A stretch of DNA of 64,000 nucleotides from Thereva unica (Eukaryota; Arthropoda; Insecta; Diptera; Therevidae): positions 256,962,542 through 257,026,541 of the forward strand of contig OX465281.1 of the NCBI GenBank assembly GCA_949987705.1. The letters are read 5' to 3'. The notes beneath the pieces are model-generated. The model did no database searches. It was not told the origin of the DNA and saw only the letters and a program-made list of their open reading frames with translations. Both the position numbers and the translations under genes were made by a program. The stretch's first letter is position 1; every line of letters starts with the position of its first letter. Shown here piece by piece: positions 21,563 to 33,987 of this stretch.

Positions 21563-23559
21563 AGCCCAAGAGTAAAAAATCGAATACCGATTCCCATCGG
21601 ATCCGTAGTACCATGTATATAAATAAATACGGAAGAGGAGAGCTTTAGGCTATGAAATAAAATGTGTCCTTCAATTTGAATCTGATTCAAGTATGTATTG
21701 CATTTGTACTCTGCCCTGGCGCGCAGCTGCTGCACGCTGCATAAATCTTTATCAGATTCAGCCTTTACACAACATAAATATTGGATTGTGTCTTTGATAA
21801 CAACTGACAGCTATAAACGTTTCCACTCGAAACCAAAGGGCAACAATTCTAGTTCAGTGGAATTTATACTTCAGTACATAGAAAATGCTCTCAGCATCAG
21901 AAGAGTTTTGTAGTGTCAATAAATTTTGCCAGTGATTATTTGACGTGTTTTAATTGAATAATAAAATATTTAATTAATATAAAATCGAGTGCCCGCAAGG
22001 ATATTATCATCTTGTATTTACGGGGTGAGTGCCGACAACAAGCACTGCTTAACATCTTTTCCCCCACACACGAACACAGAACAGCCCCAAAATTTCCATA
22101 AATGTCAAAAAACACAAAATTTCGGTTTTGGCGGCGATCAATTTTGGAATGGAAAAAATCGATTTTTTATTAAGAAAAATAAAACAAATTATTCCACAGT
22201 TCTTTTTGCGTTTTTTTAACTCTACTAACATTTCTGAATGAGTAACAATTAACACCCTAAACAACATGCATTAATGCGAAAAAAAAGAGTTGAAGGCCTA
22301 TCGCTTTTTATTTTTAACGAAGTCTCAATGACAGCCACTCATTAACTCTCCACTTTTATGTTTATAATGAATCTAATTAAATCAGCTCGCATTGTATATA
22401 TATTCTGCTTCTTAATAATATGTGACTAAGAATTTGCAAGCTTGCGGTGCACTATTTAAGTATGTAAAGTCGTGTGAAAGGCGGCCCCCGGCAGCGGCTC
22501 TAGGCCGGAAGGCTGATGTACTGTTTATGAAGAATAAAAGTTTCGCTGAGTCTGATTACACAGCTCGCACGACGATGCACATTTTCTATTTCATTTAGTA
22601 ACGTGAGTTTTTCTTCCGGTTGCAATGAAGGCTCTTGACATTTAGCCGAGATTAATTAATACTAGTCGACAGCCAGTAGATCGCAAAGTGGAACGGCATT
22701 TTCACTAGGAATAGCTGATAATCGATGAAACTACTAGTGTTGTTCGCCCAGTTGATTTGGGTTTATCCAGCTCTAGCCGAAGCTCAGACTTGGTCAAATG
22801 CTACGAGGAGAAGTTGTACCCAACCCAAAACCACTGGGGTATTGCGTAATACCATATAAAATTGAGACAGTAGTTTGTGTGGCACCGATGCCAATGGATT
22901 GCTTTTTTCTACGTTGTTAAACGACATTATTTTTTTATCTATTTAAGAAGACCACGAAGGAATTGGTTTTTGTTTGTTTGCCTTTTGGGGAGTTGGAAAT
23001 TTACCACAATGTAAGTATTTTTTTCATTTGTCGATCTGTAAGATTGGCTAGTTAATATATGTAATTGTATCTGACTGCCTTTATTGGAATATGTATATTC
23101 ATCGTGGATTACGATAAGTAAATTATTTATGAGGGTCGACTGAGGCCGGAATCTGTGTAAAGCACCTGCTTCGAAATGAACTGTTGCTTGAAGGTTGCTA
23201 CTAAAGAAATTTAAGCCGATCGCTATGCATCTTTATATTGGGTTTTGGTAAATTTTTCCGTTGATATTGTACTTGACCTGCGGTGTGTTTTTTATTTGGG
23301 TTCATTTCTTGCTTCTTGCTGAAAGTTACTTATTCTAACGTAGCATGTATTTTCCACTAGACATAATGCTAGGATACAGCAGCCATTCTCAAAGTTACTA
23401 ACAACGATGCAAGAAAAAAAAATATCATTCACACAACAATGTACTCCCGCCTCGGCTTCAAATTTTGCGACTTCTTATGAAAATCGACTCGCGATGACGA
23501 AATTCAGAAAGTGACGTTTTTCTTAGCGACCCTTGGTTTCATCATTCCTCTAAAAATAC
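21563..23559. other. Intergenic, no gene seen
   Basis: Mostly AT-rich. At 22440-22620 a CTATTTAAG box, a GC-rich stretch and AATAAAAG follow each other as in a retroelement LTR, but no paired LTR or TG...CA ends could be fixed. Otherwise nothing is recognisable. Confidence 0.3.
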
Positions 23560-23880
23560 CTCAGAAGTACATACCACATGTGGTCCAGCCTTAATAGGCT
23601 GAGCTTGAGGCTTTTTCCATAGACCGTCTAGTATTCACCATATTTCAAAGCATTTCTCTTTTTTGCTGACCAACTCGTATGGTCCATCGTGCTGCTGAGG
23701 TGCTTTAACCTTGTCTACCCTAAGCAAAAAAGAGTGCACACTCTTTCAATTCGTTGTGTACAAAATTCTCGATGAACTTCCACGTGTGTTAGTGCTTTCA
23801 ATCCTTTTTCGCAGATCCTGAACGAATTCCGCCGCGATAGTCCTTGCTGGGAGGTATAAATTATCCGGGAATCCGTATCA
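23560..23880 (-). mobile_element. Gypsy-type pol fragment (end of integrase)
   Basis: The minus strand reads IAAEFVQDLRKGLKAL and then, in another frame, SVHSFLLRVDKVKAPQQHDG followed by PYELVSKKEKCFEI. This matches the GPY/F-type C-terminal module of Ty3/Gypsy integrases (VRVDxVRxPLQPPYxGPFKV). It is a short, frame-shifted relic. Confidence 0.65.
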
Positions 23881-23934
23881 TGGATCGTTTAAAGGTCTTG
23901 TTTCTTTCTTTCTTTGAGGAAGCGTCTTTACAGG

Positions 23935-24085
23935 CACTGCAGACTATTTGGTTTTTGTGCCAACCCTCAGTCATTAAAGACTTTCGAGTGTAAGGATGAT
24001 GTAGCCTAAAATTGAGTTTCATATTCCAAATCTACTTGGAAATCTGCTTAAATGATGCAGTCTCTGTCCGGTAGGGCAATTAAAA
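23935..24085 (-). mobile_element. LINE 3' remnant related to 2800-3115
   Basis: Shares with 2900-2990 the run CATTAAA...GAC, then TAGCCTAAAA, then TCCAAATCT-like text in the same order. The frame is lost. It is a small, old fragment. Confidence 0.4.
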
Positions 24086-24319
24086 GCAGTGAAGTGGGTT
24101 CGCTGTAAGACCCACTCTAATATACTTGTCTAAAACCCCCTGTAGCGTTTTCAGGAGAAAGCAATAGAGACTGATGAGTCTATAGAGTTTTGCTTCCTTG
24201 TATGATGTTCTCCCCGCTGGCAGCAATGTTTCTGGCAAAGACGCCCAACTTTTTGCAAACCTCAATAATTTACATCAAATTCCTCCTTGATTTCTTACTT
24301 CTCATCCGACGTGGTAATC

Positions 24320-26215
24320 TGTGGAAGTTAGCTCACTCCTTGGCACCTCGATCCACAAGCTAGTCAGCGCTTATTTCTCATATCCATTTTCGACCACAAC
24401 CCTGTCTGGCACTATGGGAAAGCCAACTGGCTGGGTCTTATTCGCTCTTTCCAAGCCACTGACTGGGATTTGTGTTTCCGTAGTGCCAGTACGAACTGTG
24501 TCGCCAAAATTAAACGAGCGGGTTTGCGTTTGTTCATTCTTCACTCTACCAAATCTATAAAGCCTAGGCCGAACAGATGGTTCAATGGGGAATGTATGAA
24601 CGCAATCAAAGTTAAAGAAGCTGATTATAGAGTATACAAACGTTCGCTTAACGAATCACTTCGTTGTGAGTACATCAAATTGAGAAATTTCTGTAATTCC
24701 GTCATCGGGAAAGTCAAAACATTCGAAGTAAGATTCTCAATACCGCTGCAGACTTCATGTCCTTGGTAACTTCCACCAAGAAGAGTTTTATTTCCTCCTC
24801 AACACCTCCTTTCAAACCGAACGCCGACTTATTAGCATCTCTGTTCGCCTCAAATTCTTCCTTACCCGATACTGCTGTGACACCCCCACCGTCAAGAATA
24901 CCACCCACTCAATAGACGGGGTTCTACTCTTGGTAACTAGCCCGTGTTCAGCGCATTCCAAAGCCATCAAATTATACACCCTGTCGTGTAAGGCTTTAGA
25001 CCAAAATGGTCCACTCGCGATCTCCTTGTATGTTTAATCGAGCATCTCAACCAAAGCATCCACCGCTTTGGTAAGACCTGTCTGGCTGCTCTAGAGCTTT
25101 CAAAGGCTTTTGATAGAGTATGGCCCTTGCTTTGTAGACCAAACTCCAAGCTATTGTTTAAACTTAGTTCTAAGGAACTAGATTAAAAGTTTCCTTTCTG
25201 GCTATTCAATCAAGGTAGTATTGAACGGCGTCGAATCCAACCTCCACGCCATTTCGGCCGGTATTCCCAAAGGGTCAATTCTATCTCCCGCGCTTTTTCC
25301 TAATTTTTATTAATGATCTACAATCCCCTTCAACCCACTTCACTGCTTCGCTGATGACGGTACTTTGCGGTACTCTTGCTCCCTTCGACAATATAAGACA
25401 ATAACGTGCCAGTCCTTGTCTTCACCACCGTGAACTGATGTCCACTTTGATCAACCGGAATATCAAATCGATTCTTGATTGAGGCCGCATGAATCGTGTT
25501 GAATTTAACGTCACCAAAACTAAGTACCGCCACATCTCCACCCAAGCTAACACCGATATTCCTGCTATCTCAGTGGGAGAAGAGAATGTAACGGCTGACT
25601 GAAATTTTAACATCCAGATGGTAACTTTGGCGGAGGATTTGCGATGGAATGATCACATGTTCTAAATAGCCAAACAAGCCTCCCAATGCCTTGGTTTTCT
25701 CAAGTCATGTAAGTTCCTACACCAGCCAGCCATACTACAATCTACAAATCCTCGGCCCCGTTTTGAATACAATTCGTATATCTGGGCAGGCGCCCCAAAA
25801 ACCACCATAGCTTGCCTCGACTAGGTGCAAAATCATGCCATCAAACTTATTGGTGATAAGATTTTGCACCTTGTCGAGGCAAGCTAAGGTGGTTTTTGGG
25901 GCGCCTGCCCAGCTATACTCACCCCCATACCCTACAGCACCCCTTTCGCGCACAATACGACCAAGAAGTTCGTTTATGAATAGAACAACTCGATTGTGGA
26001 ATAATCTCCCCCAGCCAGTATTTCCGAACTCGTACAACACCTTGGAGTTCAAACGTAGGGTTCATAGACACTTCCCTCTTCACCCCCAGACCCCCTTAAC
26101 CTTTCCAATTCTCCTTTATTCTTCAAACCAAGCTTGCTAATAGACATTGCACCATGACCTTAGCGACATGACAGACTGGAAGTAAAAATGGTGACTCCTA
26201 AGCTTGGTGAATTCA
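24320..26215 (+). mobile_element. LINE (same family as 16190-17300), decayed copy
   Basis: Plus-strand pieces in order are RWFNGECMNAIKVKEADYRV (about 24580), a reverse-transcriptase section around 25060-25300 (RALKAFDRVW-like), CVEFNVTKTKYRHISTQANT (about 25490), FLKSCKFLHQPAILQSTNPR (about 25700), and the terminal block RTTRLWNNLPQPVFPNSYNT with LEFKRRVHRHF (about 25985-26075). The 3' tail (CATTGCACCATGACCTTAGC, then AAGCTTGG) is shared with 28320-28515. There are many stops and shifts. An inverted duplication sits at 25783-25911. Confidence 0.8.
25783..25911. repeat. 52-bp inverted duplication inside LINE coding sequence
   Basis: Arms 25783-25834 and 25860-25911 pair with only about two mismatches around a 25-base spacer. 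The sequence is coding text (WAGAPKTT...) present once forward and once reversed. Confidence 0.88.
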
Positions 26216-27050
26216 TTTTGGCTCCCCTTGCCTCCTGGCACCTAGAACTACCGCTCCTCTCGCCGTACCCCAGGGAAGGTGCTGGTTTTTGGAGTCGGCC
26301 ATTTAAAGGGACACCATGATAATGCGCCATTGTTCAATGCCATCGTTGCACAAGAGTTTTTGGTTTTGTTTGATTGTGCACGCTCGGGTTCCACAAAGAA
26401 ATGGTGCAATGGTTTGTCGAATTATTTTAGAGAGTAATCTTACAGTCGTTCTATATAGGTAACAACAACTGTATGTGAATTGCTACAATGGATTTCCTTG
26501 CACTGGCAATCTGTGTAAGTAGATAACGCCGCAAGTAACGCCCTTTTTTCGTTATCTAACTTTGTAGATGAAGTTGACTTGATAGGGCCCAAATATAGTA
26601 TATATGCATATATTTTATTTGAATACCCTTTACCCTATGATCATCTTATCGTGACAAGTTGTTGACTTTCTAGCAAATATTTTGCACCTACGCAGAATTA
26701 ATTAAATATTCGGACATATTAATAACGCTGAAAGTAAAAGCGAGCGTCGGTAATGAATGCCATGAATTTTGATTTTGAATTTTCGTTTGATTATTTCATT
26801 CCCTTGGGCTTTGCCCCTTGAAAAATTTGCATTCAGTTCAGTAGTTATATATATACAGGCATAGCAAGCGTGTCTTATTCTCCTAGTAATCGAGATGTTG
26901 TTATTGATTATTATCGATTCTTTAATGAAGTGTTCGCCCTAAATGTAATTAAGTGACGTCTGCAGAGTATTAATTTAATTTTTAATGACATTTCTTTAAT
27001 AATGGTGTTATTTAGCGTTTTGGCCTTTTTTGAATACATATTTGTTTATC
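26216..27050. other. Intergenic, no gene seen
   Basis: Mixed then AT-rich sequence. No coding frame or repeat pair was found. Confidence 0.35.
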
Positions 27051-27051
27051 C

Positions 27052-27724
27052 AATACCCAGTAGGACCGGTAAGCTTACAGAAGTACTGAAATCAGCACTT
27101 ACTGGTAAGGGGTAGGCCTTACCACTTCCTTTTACAGAAGTGCTTACTTTTACACACGATGTCATAGGGAGTAAGGCCTTACTTTAGTACTTACCTTAGA
27201 GTACTTATAGAACTGCTCATCTGTAAGGGGTATAGTAAGGCAGCAAATGGAACATTGCAAAAAGAAATATTTATGGGCGCCTGTGGATATGTGATCCGGT
27301 GTCGAAATGCTTTTATTTTTTTCATCTTTTACAAATGCCTTTTTTTCCAAGCCCGAGAGTGGCTTTACCTAAGCAGTCCCCCAACTAAATTCTCCACTTC
27401 TCCAAAGCTGCTTGTCCTCCGTATCGAATGAGAGCCGGGCTATTGAGTATGCTAATGTCGCATTTTATGTCGACGAATATAATTGCCCGTTTTCTTTTTT
27501 TCTATAAAATTTATGAAAACTCCAGGAAAGCTCCCTTGAGTCATCGGGCAGATTCTCACTTGTTTGGGTATAATTCTAGACTACACCTTACCATCTGCCT
27601 TCTCTTGTAATGGGGTTTTTAAGGGCTCATCTAGCACCAAGAAAATAAGGGGTACCCCTTACCAGATGAGTACTTATTTCAGTGCTCCATCGGTAAGGCC
27701 TTCCTAGAATTCCTACTTGGTATT
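27052..27724. mobile_element. Degenerate inverted-repeat element
   Basis: The left end AATACCCAGTAGGA pairs with TTCCTACTTGGTATT at the right end. Further in, both arms carry GGTAAGGGGTA/TACCCCTTACC and AGTACTT-type blocks. It is likely an old MITE; the target duplication is not visible. Confidence 0.55.
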
Positions 27725-27819
27725 TTTAGGTGATGACTCACTTTTGATAGATACTCACTGTATTTGTTTGTATTCTACATATTTGAGTTAAATCTTGCTT
27801 TTTTAACTTCATTATCAAT

Positions 27820-28036
27820 TACCTAGTTTATAGCAGAAAAATTAAATCGATTTAGCTCAAAGTTACATCCAAATTTCGAATTAGGGTATAAACGGGTATT
27901 AAATACATTCTTATAACTATGGCTTAAGCCGAAATATTTCGGTTTAAGCCATAATTCGAATTACCTCGTTTATAGGGTAAAAAATTTTGGATGATCCATA
28001 ATTCGAATTATTTTTGGAGTAGCTATAAACTAGGTA
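27820..28036. mobile_element. Tandem MITE, unit 1 (217 bp)
   Basis: Ends TACCTAGTTTATAGC and GCTATAAACTAGGTA are perfect inverted repeats. The middle has a palindrome GGCTTAAGCCGAAATATTTC. It is flanked by AAT (27817-27819 and 28037-28039). Confidence 0.9.
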
Positions 28037-28039
28037 AAT

Positions 28040-28256
28040 TACCTAGTTTATAGCAGAAAAATTAAATCGATTTAGCTTAAAGTTGCATCCAAATTTCGAA
28101 TTAGCGTATAAACGGGTATTAAATATATTCTTATAACTATGGCTTAAGCCGAAATATTTCGGTTTAAGCCATAATTCGAATTACCTCGTTTATAGGGTAA
28201 AAAATTTTGGATGATCCATAATTCGAATTATTTTTGGAGTAGCTATAAACCAGGTA
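28040..28256. mobile_element. Tandem MITE, unit 2 (217 bp)
   Basis: Same length and orientation as unit 1 with only a few base differences (for example ACCAGGTA for ACTAGGTA at the right end). The AAT between the two units is shared, and AAT follows at 28257-28259. Confidence 0.9.
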
Positions 28257-28319
28257 AATGTTAGCATTGAAGTGATAATACGATCTGACAATTTTGTAAA
28301 AAAATCAAGATGGCGGACG

Positions 28320-28515
28320 AATTTCCGAACTCGTACAACACCTTAAAGTTTAAACGTGAGGTTCATCGTCATTTTCTTCTACACCCTCCAGACCCCCTCT
28401 AACCTTTCCTATTCTCCTCTATTCTTCAAACCAAGCTTACTACTAGACATTGCACCATGAACTGAAGACATGACGGACTGGTAGTACAAAGGGTTACACC
28501 TAAGCTTGGTTTTTT
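28320..28515 (+). mobile_element. LINE 3' end (family of 24320-26215)
   Basis: Starts within the terminal coding block (TTTCCGAACTCGTACAACAC) and ends with the same tail as 26215 (CAAACCAAGCTTACTACTAG, CATTGCACCATGAACTGAAG, CCTAAGCTTGG). It is a 5'-truncated insertion, typical of LINEs. Confidence 0.85.
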
Positions 28516-28529
28516 CATATATAAAAAAA

Positions 28530-28760
28530 AAAAATTATTGTGTTCCGATTCCATTGAAAATCGGTGTCGGGGGGTTTTTATGAGCACAAATGAGGTCAAA
28601 CTTTAAAAATTCAAAATGGCGGCGCCAATATGGCGGTGCGATTTTGGCAATTACGATTCGATTTCACTGAAAACCACTATTTGGGGGTGTTTAAGGTCGG
28701 AATTAATGAATTTGTTGTCAAGCTAGAAAACTCAAAATGGCGCTGGCAATATGGAATGCA
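28530..28760. repeat. Diverged two-unit repeat with AAAATGGCG blocks
   Basis: Two units of about 110 bp each run from TTCCATTGAAAAT-like / TTTCACTGAAAAC-like starts through GGGGGT to TCAAAATGGCG(G/C)...CAATATGG. A possible partial unit (AAGATGGCGGAC) lies at about 28308. It is non-coding. Confidence 0.55.
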
Positions 28761-29293
28761 TAAAATCTAAAAATGGCTGAATTAAGACTAAAAATAATAC
28801 AATAAAAATAGGTAACAATTTTTTTAAGTTAAACGGTTTTATTTTAAATCATAAGCTGTGCCAAAAACTAGAAAATAATTAGAGCACAAACATGGACCTT
28901 CTTGAGATTTTGACGCCAATTTGTCTAGCTTCGTCAGCGGATTAAGTAATAATCTGGGACTTTTAACAGACTAAAATAACAATTAAAAGGGTTAACTACT
29001 ATGCAGGTAATGTTCTGGTTAATTGGAGCAGAAGATTGGTAAGGGAGATTTACAATTACATTAATTTTAAATTAACACAATCCGCATTGAAATCATCCGC
29101 TACAATAATTTATCCGTTCGGAAATGACTGTAATATGCCAAAGTGGACTCTTCATTATCAATGTTAGCATGGAAGAACTGAAAAAATATTTTAATTCAGC
29201 AAGGATTCCAATCACAAGATGCACTATTCTCTTGTTAACTTTCTGGAAAGCCACCTCGTTGCAAATATAAATGGCTAAGCTAATCCCTTATGA
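28761..29293. other. Intergenic, no gene seen
   Basis: AT-rich, no recognisable structure. Confidence 0.35.
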
Positions 29294-29365
29294 ACAAAGG
29301 AGTTGTACACGAAATTACGTGATTAAATAGCCGAAATCACGTAATTTCGTGTACAACTCCTTTGT
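29294..29365. repeat. Perfect 31-bp hairpin
   Basis: Arms 29294-29324 and 29335-29365 are exact complements around a 10-base loop; the left arm starts ACAAAGGAGTTGTACACGAA. Nearby sequence to 29790 repeats AAAATCAC and GCCGAAAT words and ends with the complementary GAGCCGAAATTAGGTGATTT, so the hairpin may be one end of a larger MITE (about 29328-29785). Confidence 0.85.
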
Positions 29366-29799
29366 TTCGCTCAAAATCACCTTCAAAATCATATGATTTC
29401 CCATGTATTCTTGTGATTTCAAAATCATCTCAAACTTCGTAATGTTGGCAAAATTACGAACGAAATCATGACGAAGCCAATGCTCAAACCTAAAAATCGA
29501 ATTCAGCACGTCTCTCTTGTTGATAGTGAACTTGTCAGTTTGACAGATTTAAATAGCACAGTTTTGTTTTTGAATATAAAATTCACATTTTAACATTCTT
29601 CAAAATACAAAAACCCAAGATATATAAAATAAATAACCCGGGCTTTGCTATAAGAGGAATTGCTAGTGAAATTTGGGCAGAAAAAATCGAAGACTGTCAA
29701 ACGAAATCATTTCAATCCAGTGCGAACGGTTCTACATAATTTCAAAATCACTTTTCAAAATCACCTAATTTCGGCTCAGTGCGAACACATGGTATAAGT

Positions 29800-31980
29800 C
29801 AGTTTCGTGTAAGTTTTGGGTTTTATTTTGTAGAATAGAATAGGGGATATATACAGATGAAATAAAACGGATAACAACTTTGGATGAAGCTAACGAATAT
29901 TACAAAAATCAAAATATAATTGTTTGTATCAGGAGTTCTCTTATGTAAGGCGGATGATCTTACGTTAGCTAGGGACACCACTAATCAATCACTGATAATG
30001 GAAACAGCCTTTTTGCATTGCTATGTCTCTTGACGCTCTGACGTCGGGTTGGCTTAGCAGGAGTTCGAAGAATTGTTGAGTACACTTGCTTGCCGTTCGT
30101 CTACCTCTGTAAAAGCAGTAAGACATAATTATTACCTGACCAATCCAACATTACTGGATAAACCTTGGTTAATTGAAATATAAACAAAAAGTCAGAATGC
30201 AGAACAAGCTAGGCTTATTATACAAATATGTTAAGTAATTTGTATTTCATTTCCAGAAAAAAACGTCTCATATTTCACTCAACAGCAGGAAATCTCTATT
30301 CCGATTACACCTGCTCCTAATAACATCAACACATTTTATTGTCATGCATTGTATAATTGCAGAATAGCCGCTGCAGCAAAAAGTTCCATCGCGACTAACG
30401 AACCAATTATTTATTTTCAAGATCAAATGACATATTTACGAGCCAATACTTATGTAAGTTCTTGAAATCTTTGATCTTCAAATAGTTTCCAATTATTATC
30501 AATAAAGTGCTTGACTGCATTCAATTCAGCCCTCAATGATCATTGCGTTCTGCGCTCTCTTGATCCATAGCACAACTCCCAGATCCACTTATATACTAGA
30601 CTAGACGATCTGTGACGATCCATGCGAATCTGATTCAAATCTGTACCGAATCAATTGAATAAAGCAGAACACAAATAATAAAAATACTTTAATAAAAACA
30701 ATATTTCTTAGTTATGTAAGTGTGTTTGTACGATGCCATCTTATTGTGTGACTGGCTATACTGCAAAACTTTCTAGAAGGAATGTCTCCTCTCCTGCAGA
30801 TTCTCATTGGGGGCAAGTTGATAAGTGGACTCTTTCCAAAGTCCCCCCATAACGAAAAGGCCTTGTCCAATTGTAATAATGCGCTAATAAAAGTCCAATA
30901 TGACAAATGACGTTCGTTATTGTTATTATTAAATGAAAAATAATATACCGCGTTGGCCTGTAATTATATGAGGGAGCCAGGCGCGGAATGTTTTTACAAT
31001 GCCGCCCAGCGCCAGACTCTTCCAGTCCTCGCGAGTTATGTAAACAGGGAATTTTCCTGGTAGCGCGTTGTTTAATTGAGCCCCGATTTCTGGGAAATTT
31101 ACAGCTTCTGGAAACTGAAAATGCTGAGTGGAAGTGAAGTTTTAAATGGCCAAAGGGATTCCACTAAAAATTTAACGTTTTTTCTTTATCATTTATTTAA
31201 AATGGAAAACGTTTATTTGCTCAGAATTCGATTTTAATGAGCACGGATCAAGTTTTCTTGAAAATTTGCGTTCATTTTTTTGTTGAAGCACAAACATTGA
31301 GGTAATTTGTTCCTTTTTTAAATCAAATATTTTCATATTTTCAGATTTCTTCGAATTTCATATTCTTCGTGATTGAGAGAAGTTTCTGGAATTTTTGGAA
31401 TTATTTTTAGTTCCTTGCTCCTAATGAGTAAATCATTGTTAAGTTGGACATAATTAGTATAATACTTGGACAGGATTAATATATTACTTGAAGTAGCTTT
31501 CAACTAACTAAATAGGCATAAGCTCGTCCTGACTTCAACCAGCGAGCAATAACAAGAAGGCTGGCCAAAAGCATTTGTAGAAAAAAAAAGAAAAAAGGAA
31601 TGATGAAAAATGTGAAAAAGATAATAGAGGGGAAACAGATGAGGTGAAGTGTATCTCCATCAGAATTCTGGTTACATGTGGTAAAACGCAACGACTTGCT
31701 TGTGCAAGCTGGCTGGAACAAGTCAATTGGTGCAAATAAACTGAGTGGAAACACTCCCAAAAATATTAGGCCATTTGGTTGTACTTAAAAAAAAGACAGT
31801 ACAATTTTGATGCGATTGTTATATTATATTGATTATGATAAGGTCGGCGGAGCAGGTGTTCGAACGTCTCTATTCACACAAGGGCATGCTGAGAGTTGTG
31901 CCGAGGCTAGAACATCATCACGAGATATGATAGTTTATAGTGATTAGATATAGTGCTATGTGGTAGTTTATAGTGATTTT
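29800..31980. other. Intergenic, no gene seen
   Basis: AT-rich overall. A less AT-rich block at 30950-31110 (GGGAGCCAGGCGCGGAATG, GCCGCCCAGCGCC) stands out but has no open frame of note. Confidence 0.3.
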
Positions 31981-31989
31981 ATAAGCCAG

Positions 31990-32725
31990 TTGCATCGACA
32001 GAAGCAAGCCTCACAACTGCATCCGTGCAGAACCCCAGTGCCTCAAAAGACTCAAATGAGGCTAACAAAACCACCATGCATTCCGGATCGAAAGGCGCAA
32101 GGGTGAAATACCAAGAGCAACGGTGTGCCCAAAGAATCCTTGATCGATTCGAAGGAGTTTGCATATTACCGAGAGGTAACAAGCTTCAATAAGGTATGCG
32201 ACACAAGCTGTCAGTGAGTATACTTGGTAAACTGGTAACCTAACACCAAAGGGTCAGAGGTCCCTCGAAAAACCGAATCACTCGGAGGCGAGACGTAGTA
32301 GGAAAAGTAACAATCTACTTCCTCCTATTATTAAGACCTATAGCCAAGTATTAGGTCTGGTTGTGATCGGTGTTATCGACGAAAGCGATCCAGATGTTAC
32401 CACTCTGCCTGATAAATGGAGGAAAATTGAGGTCAGGCTCGCGACGATGTTCCTCCTTCTTCAGGAGCATCCTGATACTGCTCCTTACTGTCGCGATAGT
32501 GGATGGCATTAAAGCCGCGCAAAGCTTATCGCATTTACTGATCAGAAATCTGTCGATCTCTATAAAATAGCCATATCCAGAATTTGGGGAAGCGTGGCCA
32601 GGCTCAGGGACGAGGCCAAACTCAAGGTCGTTGTGAGGGAGGAGTTCCGAGTCGACCGTGAGCGCGTTGCTGAAGCTGAACCTCAGGCTATTCTGGATAC
32701 TTTGGGTTGAGTAACCCTCAGCTAC
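31990..32725 (+). mobile_element. Retrotransposon ORF1-type remnant (DUF4780-like)
   Basis: A plus-strand frame reads ARRSRKSNNLLPPIIKTYSQ, then VVIGVIDESDPDVTTLPDKW, KIEVRLATMFLLLQEH, CRDSGWH-stop, LIAFTDQKSVDLYKIAISRI and LRDEAKLKVVVREEFRVDRE. A basic lead followed by 'VxVIDxxxPxxxIxxxKWxxVExxL' and a 'GWxxxxKLIxxxDxxS' block is the pattern of the DUF4780-type domain seen in LINE ORF1 proteins. It has at least one stop and one frame shift. Confidence 0.55.
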
Positions 32726-33104
32726 ATGCGTCATCGTGGAAGATTTCGAGACTGGAATATCCGAAAGTGGGTGGCCGGGAGGTTGCACTCGCAATTAGCA
32801 ATGCGTCGCTAAGACTTTTGGCGAAATCTGGTGGCGTCGTAAGTTATGGTTTGTCTTCCATAACACTGAGGCCTTCCAAAAAGGACATATTGCCCCTCAA
32901 GCCCCTCCTATTGGAGTCTAGAAGTTATTCAACTTCAGGTAAATTAAAAAAAACATATTTTTCGTAAACCCCCTGTATCTTAGTGGGTTGTGGGGATAGC
33001 CCCTCTCTATATATAACAAGCACACATTTTTGCACATTGCCCAAATATTAGTAGAGTGGCACGATTCAAGTTTTTTAAACGGTTTCTTTCGGATACGCCC
33101 TGTG
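32726..33104. other. Probable retroelement debris
   Basis: Continues the preceding element but with no recognisable motif. Confidence 0.3.
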
Positions 33105-33987
33105 CAGTGGCGGCGCTATGATAGGTGCGAATGGTGCACTTGCACCGGGCGCAATTTTTTCGAGGCGCAATTTCAGAAATTAAGAATTAAAAAAAAATTG
33201 AAAGTATTCTGTCCTGTCCCTGTACTGGTGCAAGAAAAAAACGGGGAAATTTTACTTCTCCTCGTGCAGAACTTTAGCAGATATTTTAGCTTCGAGATTT
33301 TCATAAAATTTTACTCAATGAAGACGAAATGATACCCGGGACTTTACTTAAAAAGTGAAGGAAAGTGTGAGGAGAATCAGAAGCAAAAATCACGAAAGTA
33401 GATGCTAACATGAAAAAGTATGCCGAAAATGCATACCTATACAGGCCGCCGTTGCCTGGAGGTTTTTCACCTTGAGGCCTAGGATAGGCACACACTCTGC
33501 GGCCGCCAACTGTATGGGGCTTGCAGGCCAGGAAAACTGACAAAAATCTTTATGTCTGTGGGTATCAATCGTGTATTTGGGTTGCAGAACGCTACGTTAG
33601 AAGTCTTTAGCTTGTCGTTGTTGTTTTTAATCTTAATTCTCCGCGTTCTTTTTCTTTTCTTTACCCAGCAAAATCTAGAAGAAAAACAACAACAACCACA
33701 CAGCTGTCAAAAAGGTGATTCAAAAATTCAGTGACTATCTATTCTCTTTTCCTCAAAACGACGTTTTCACCAGATTTGGTTGGATATTAACCCATGTGAA
33801 ACTTCATATGTAATCCTTTTTTTATGCTAAACGCATTATTATTGCGAAAATTATGAAAATTATTTCTCCCATCCAGCGAGTGTTTGTGTCTTTATCCATT
33901 GTGCTTCACTGCATTCAAAAATGAACAGTTTATGGGGCGCAATATAGCATAGTGCACCGGGCGCAAAACACCCAAACGCCGGCCCTG
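33105..33987. mobile_element. hAT-like non-autonomous element (family G), 883 bp
   Basis: Left end CAGTGGCGGCGCTATGATAG and right end ...ACGCCGGCCCTG form hAT-type CAGKG termini. Subterminal GCACTTGCACCGGGCGCAA and AGTGCACCGGGCGCAAAA occur at both sides. Flanks GCCCTGTG (33097-33104) and ACCCTGTG (33988-33995) match at 7 of 8 bases. No transposase is encoded. The same family occurs at 47040, 47821 and 55824. Confidence 0.85.

Noticed and set aside
22440..22620. Solo LTR with TATA-like box and AATAAA
   Set aside because: No terminal TG...CA pair or target duplication could be fixed, and no second copy was seen in the window.
27820..28256. CRISPR or satellite array from the repeated 217-bp unit
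   Set aside because: There are only two units, each with transposon-type inverted ends; the host is a eukaryote.
32351..32794. 147-codon minus-strand frame as a gene
   Set aside because: It is the shadow of the plus-strand ORF1-type remnant, whose motifs (VVIGVIDESDP, KWRKIEVRL) are the meaningful ones.
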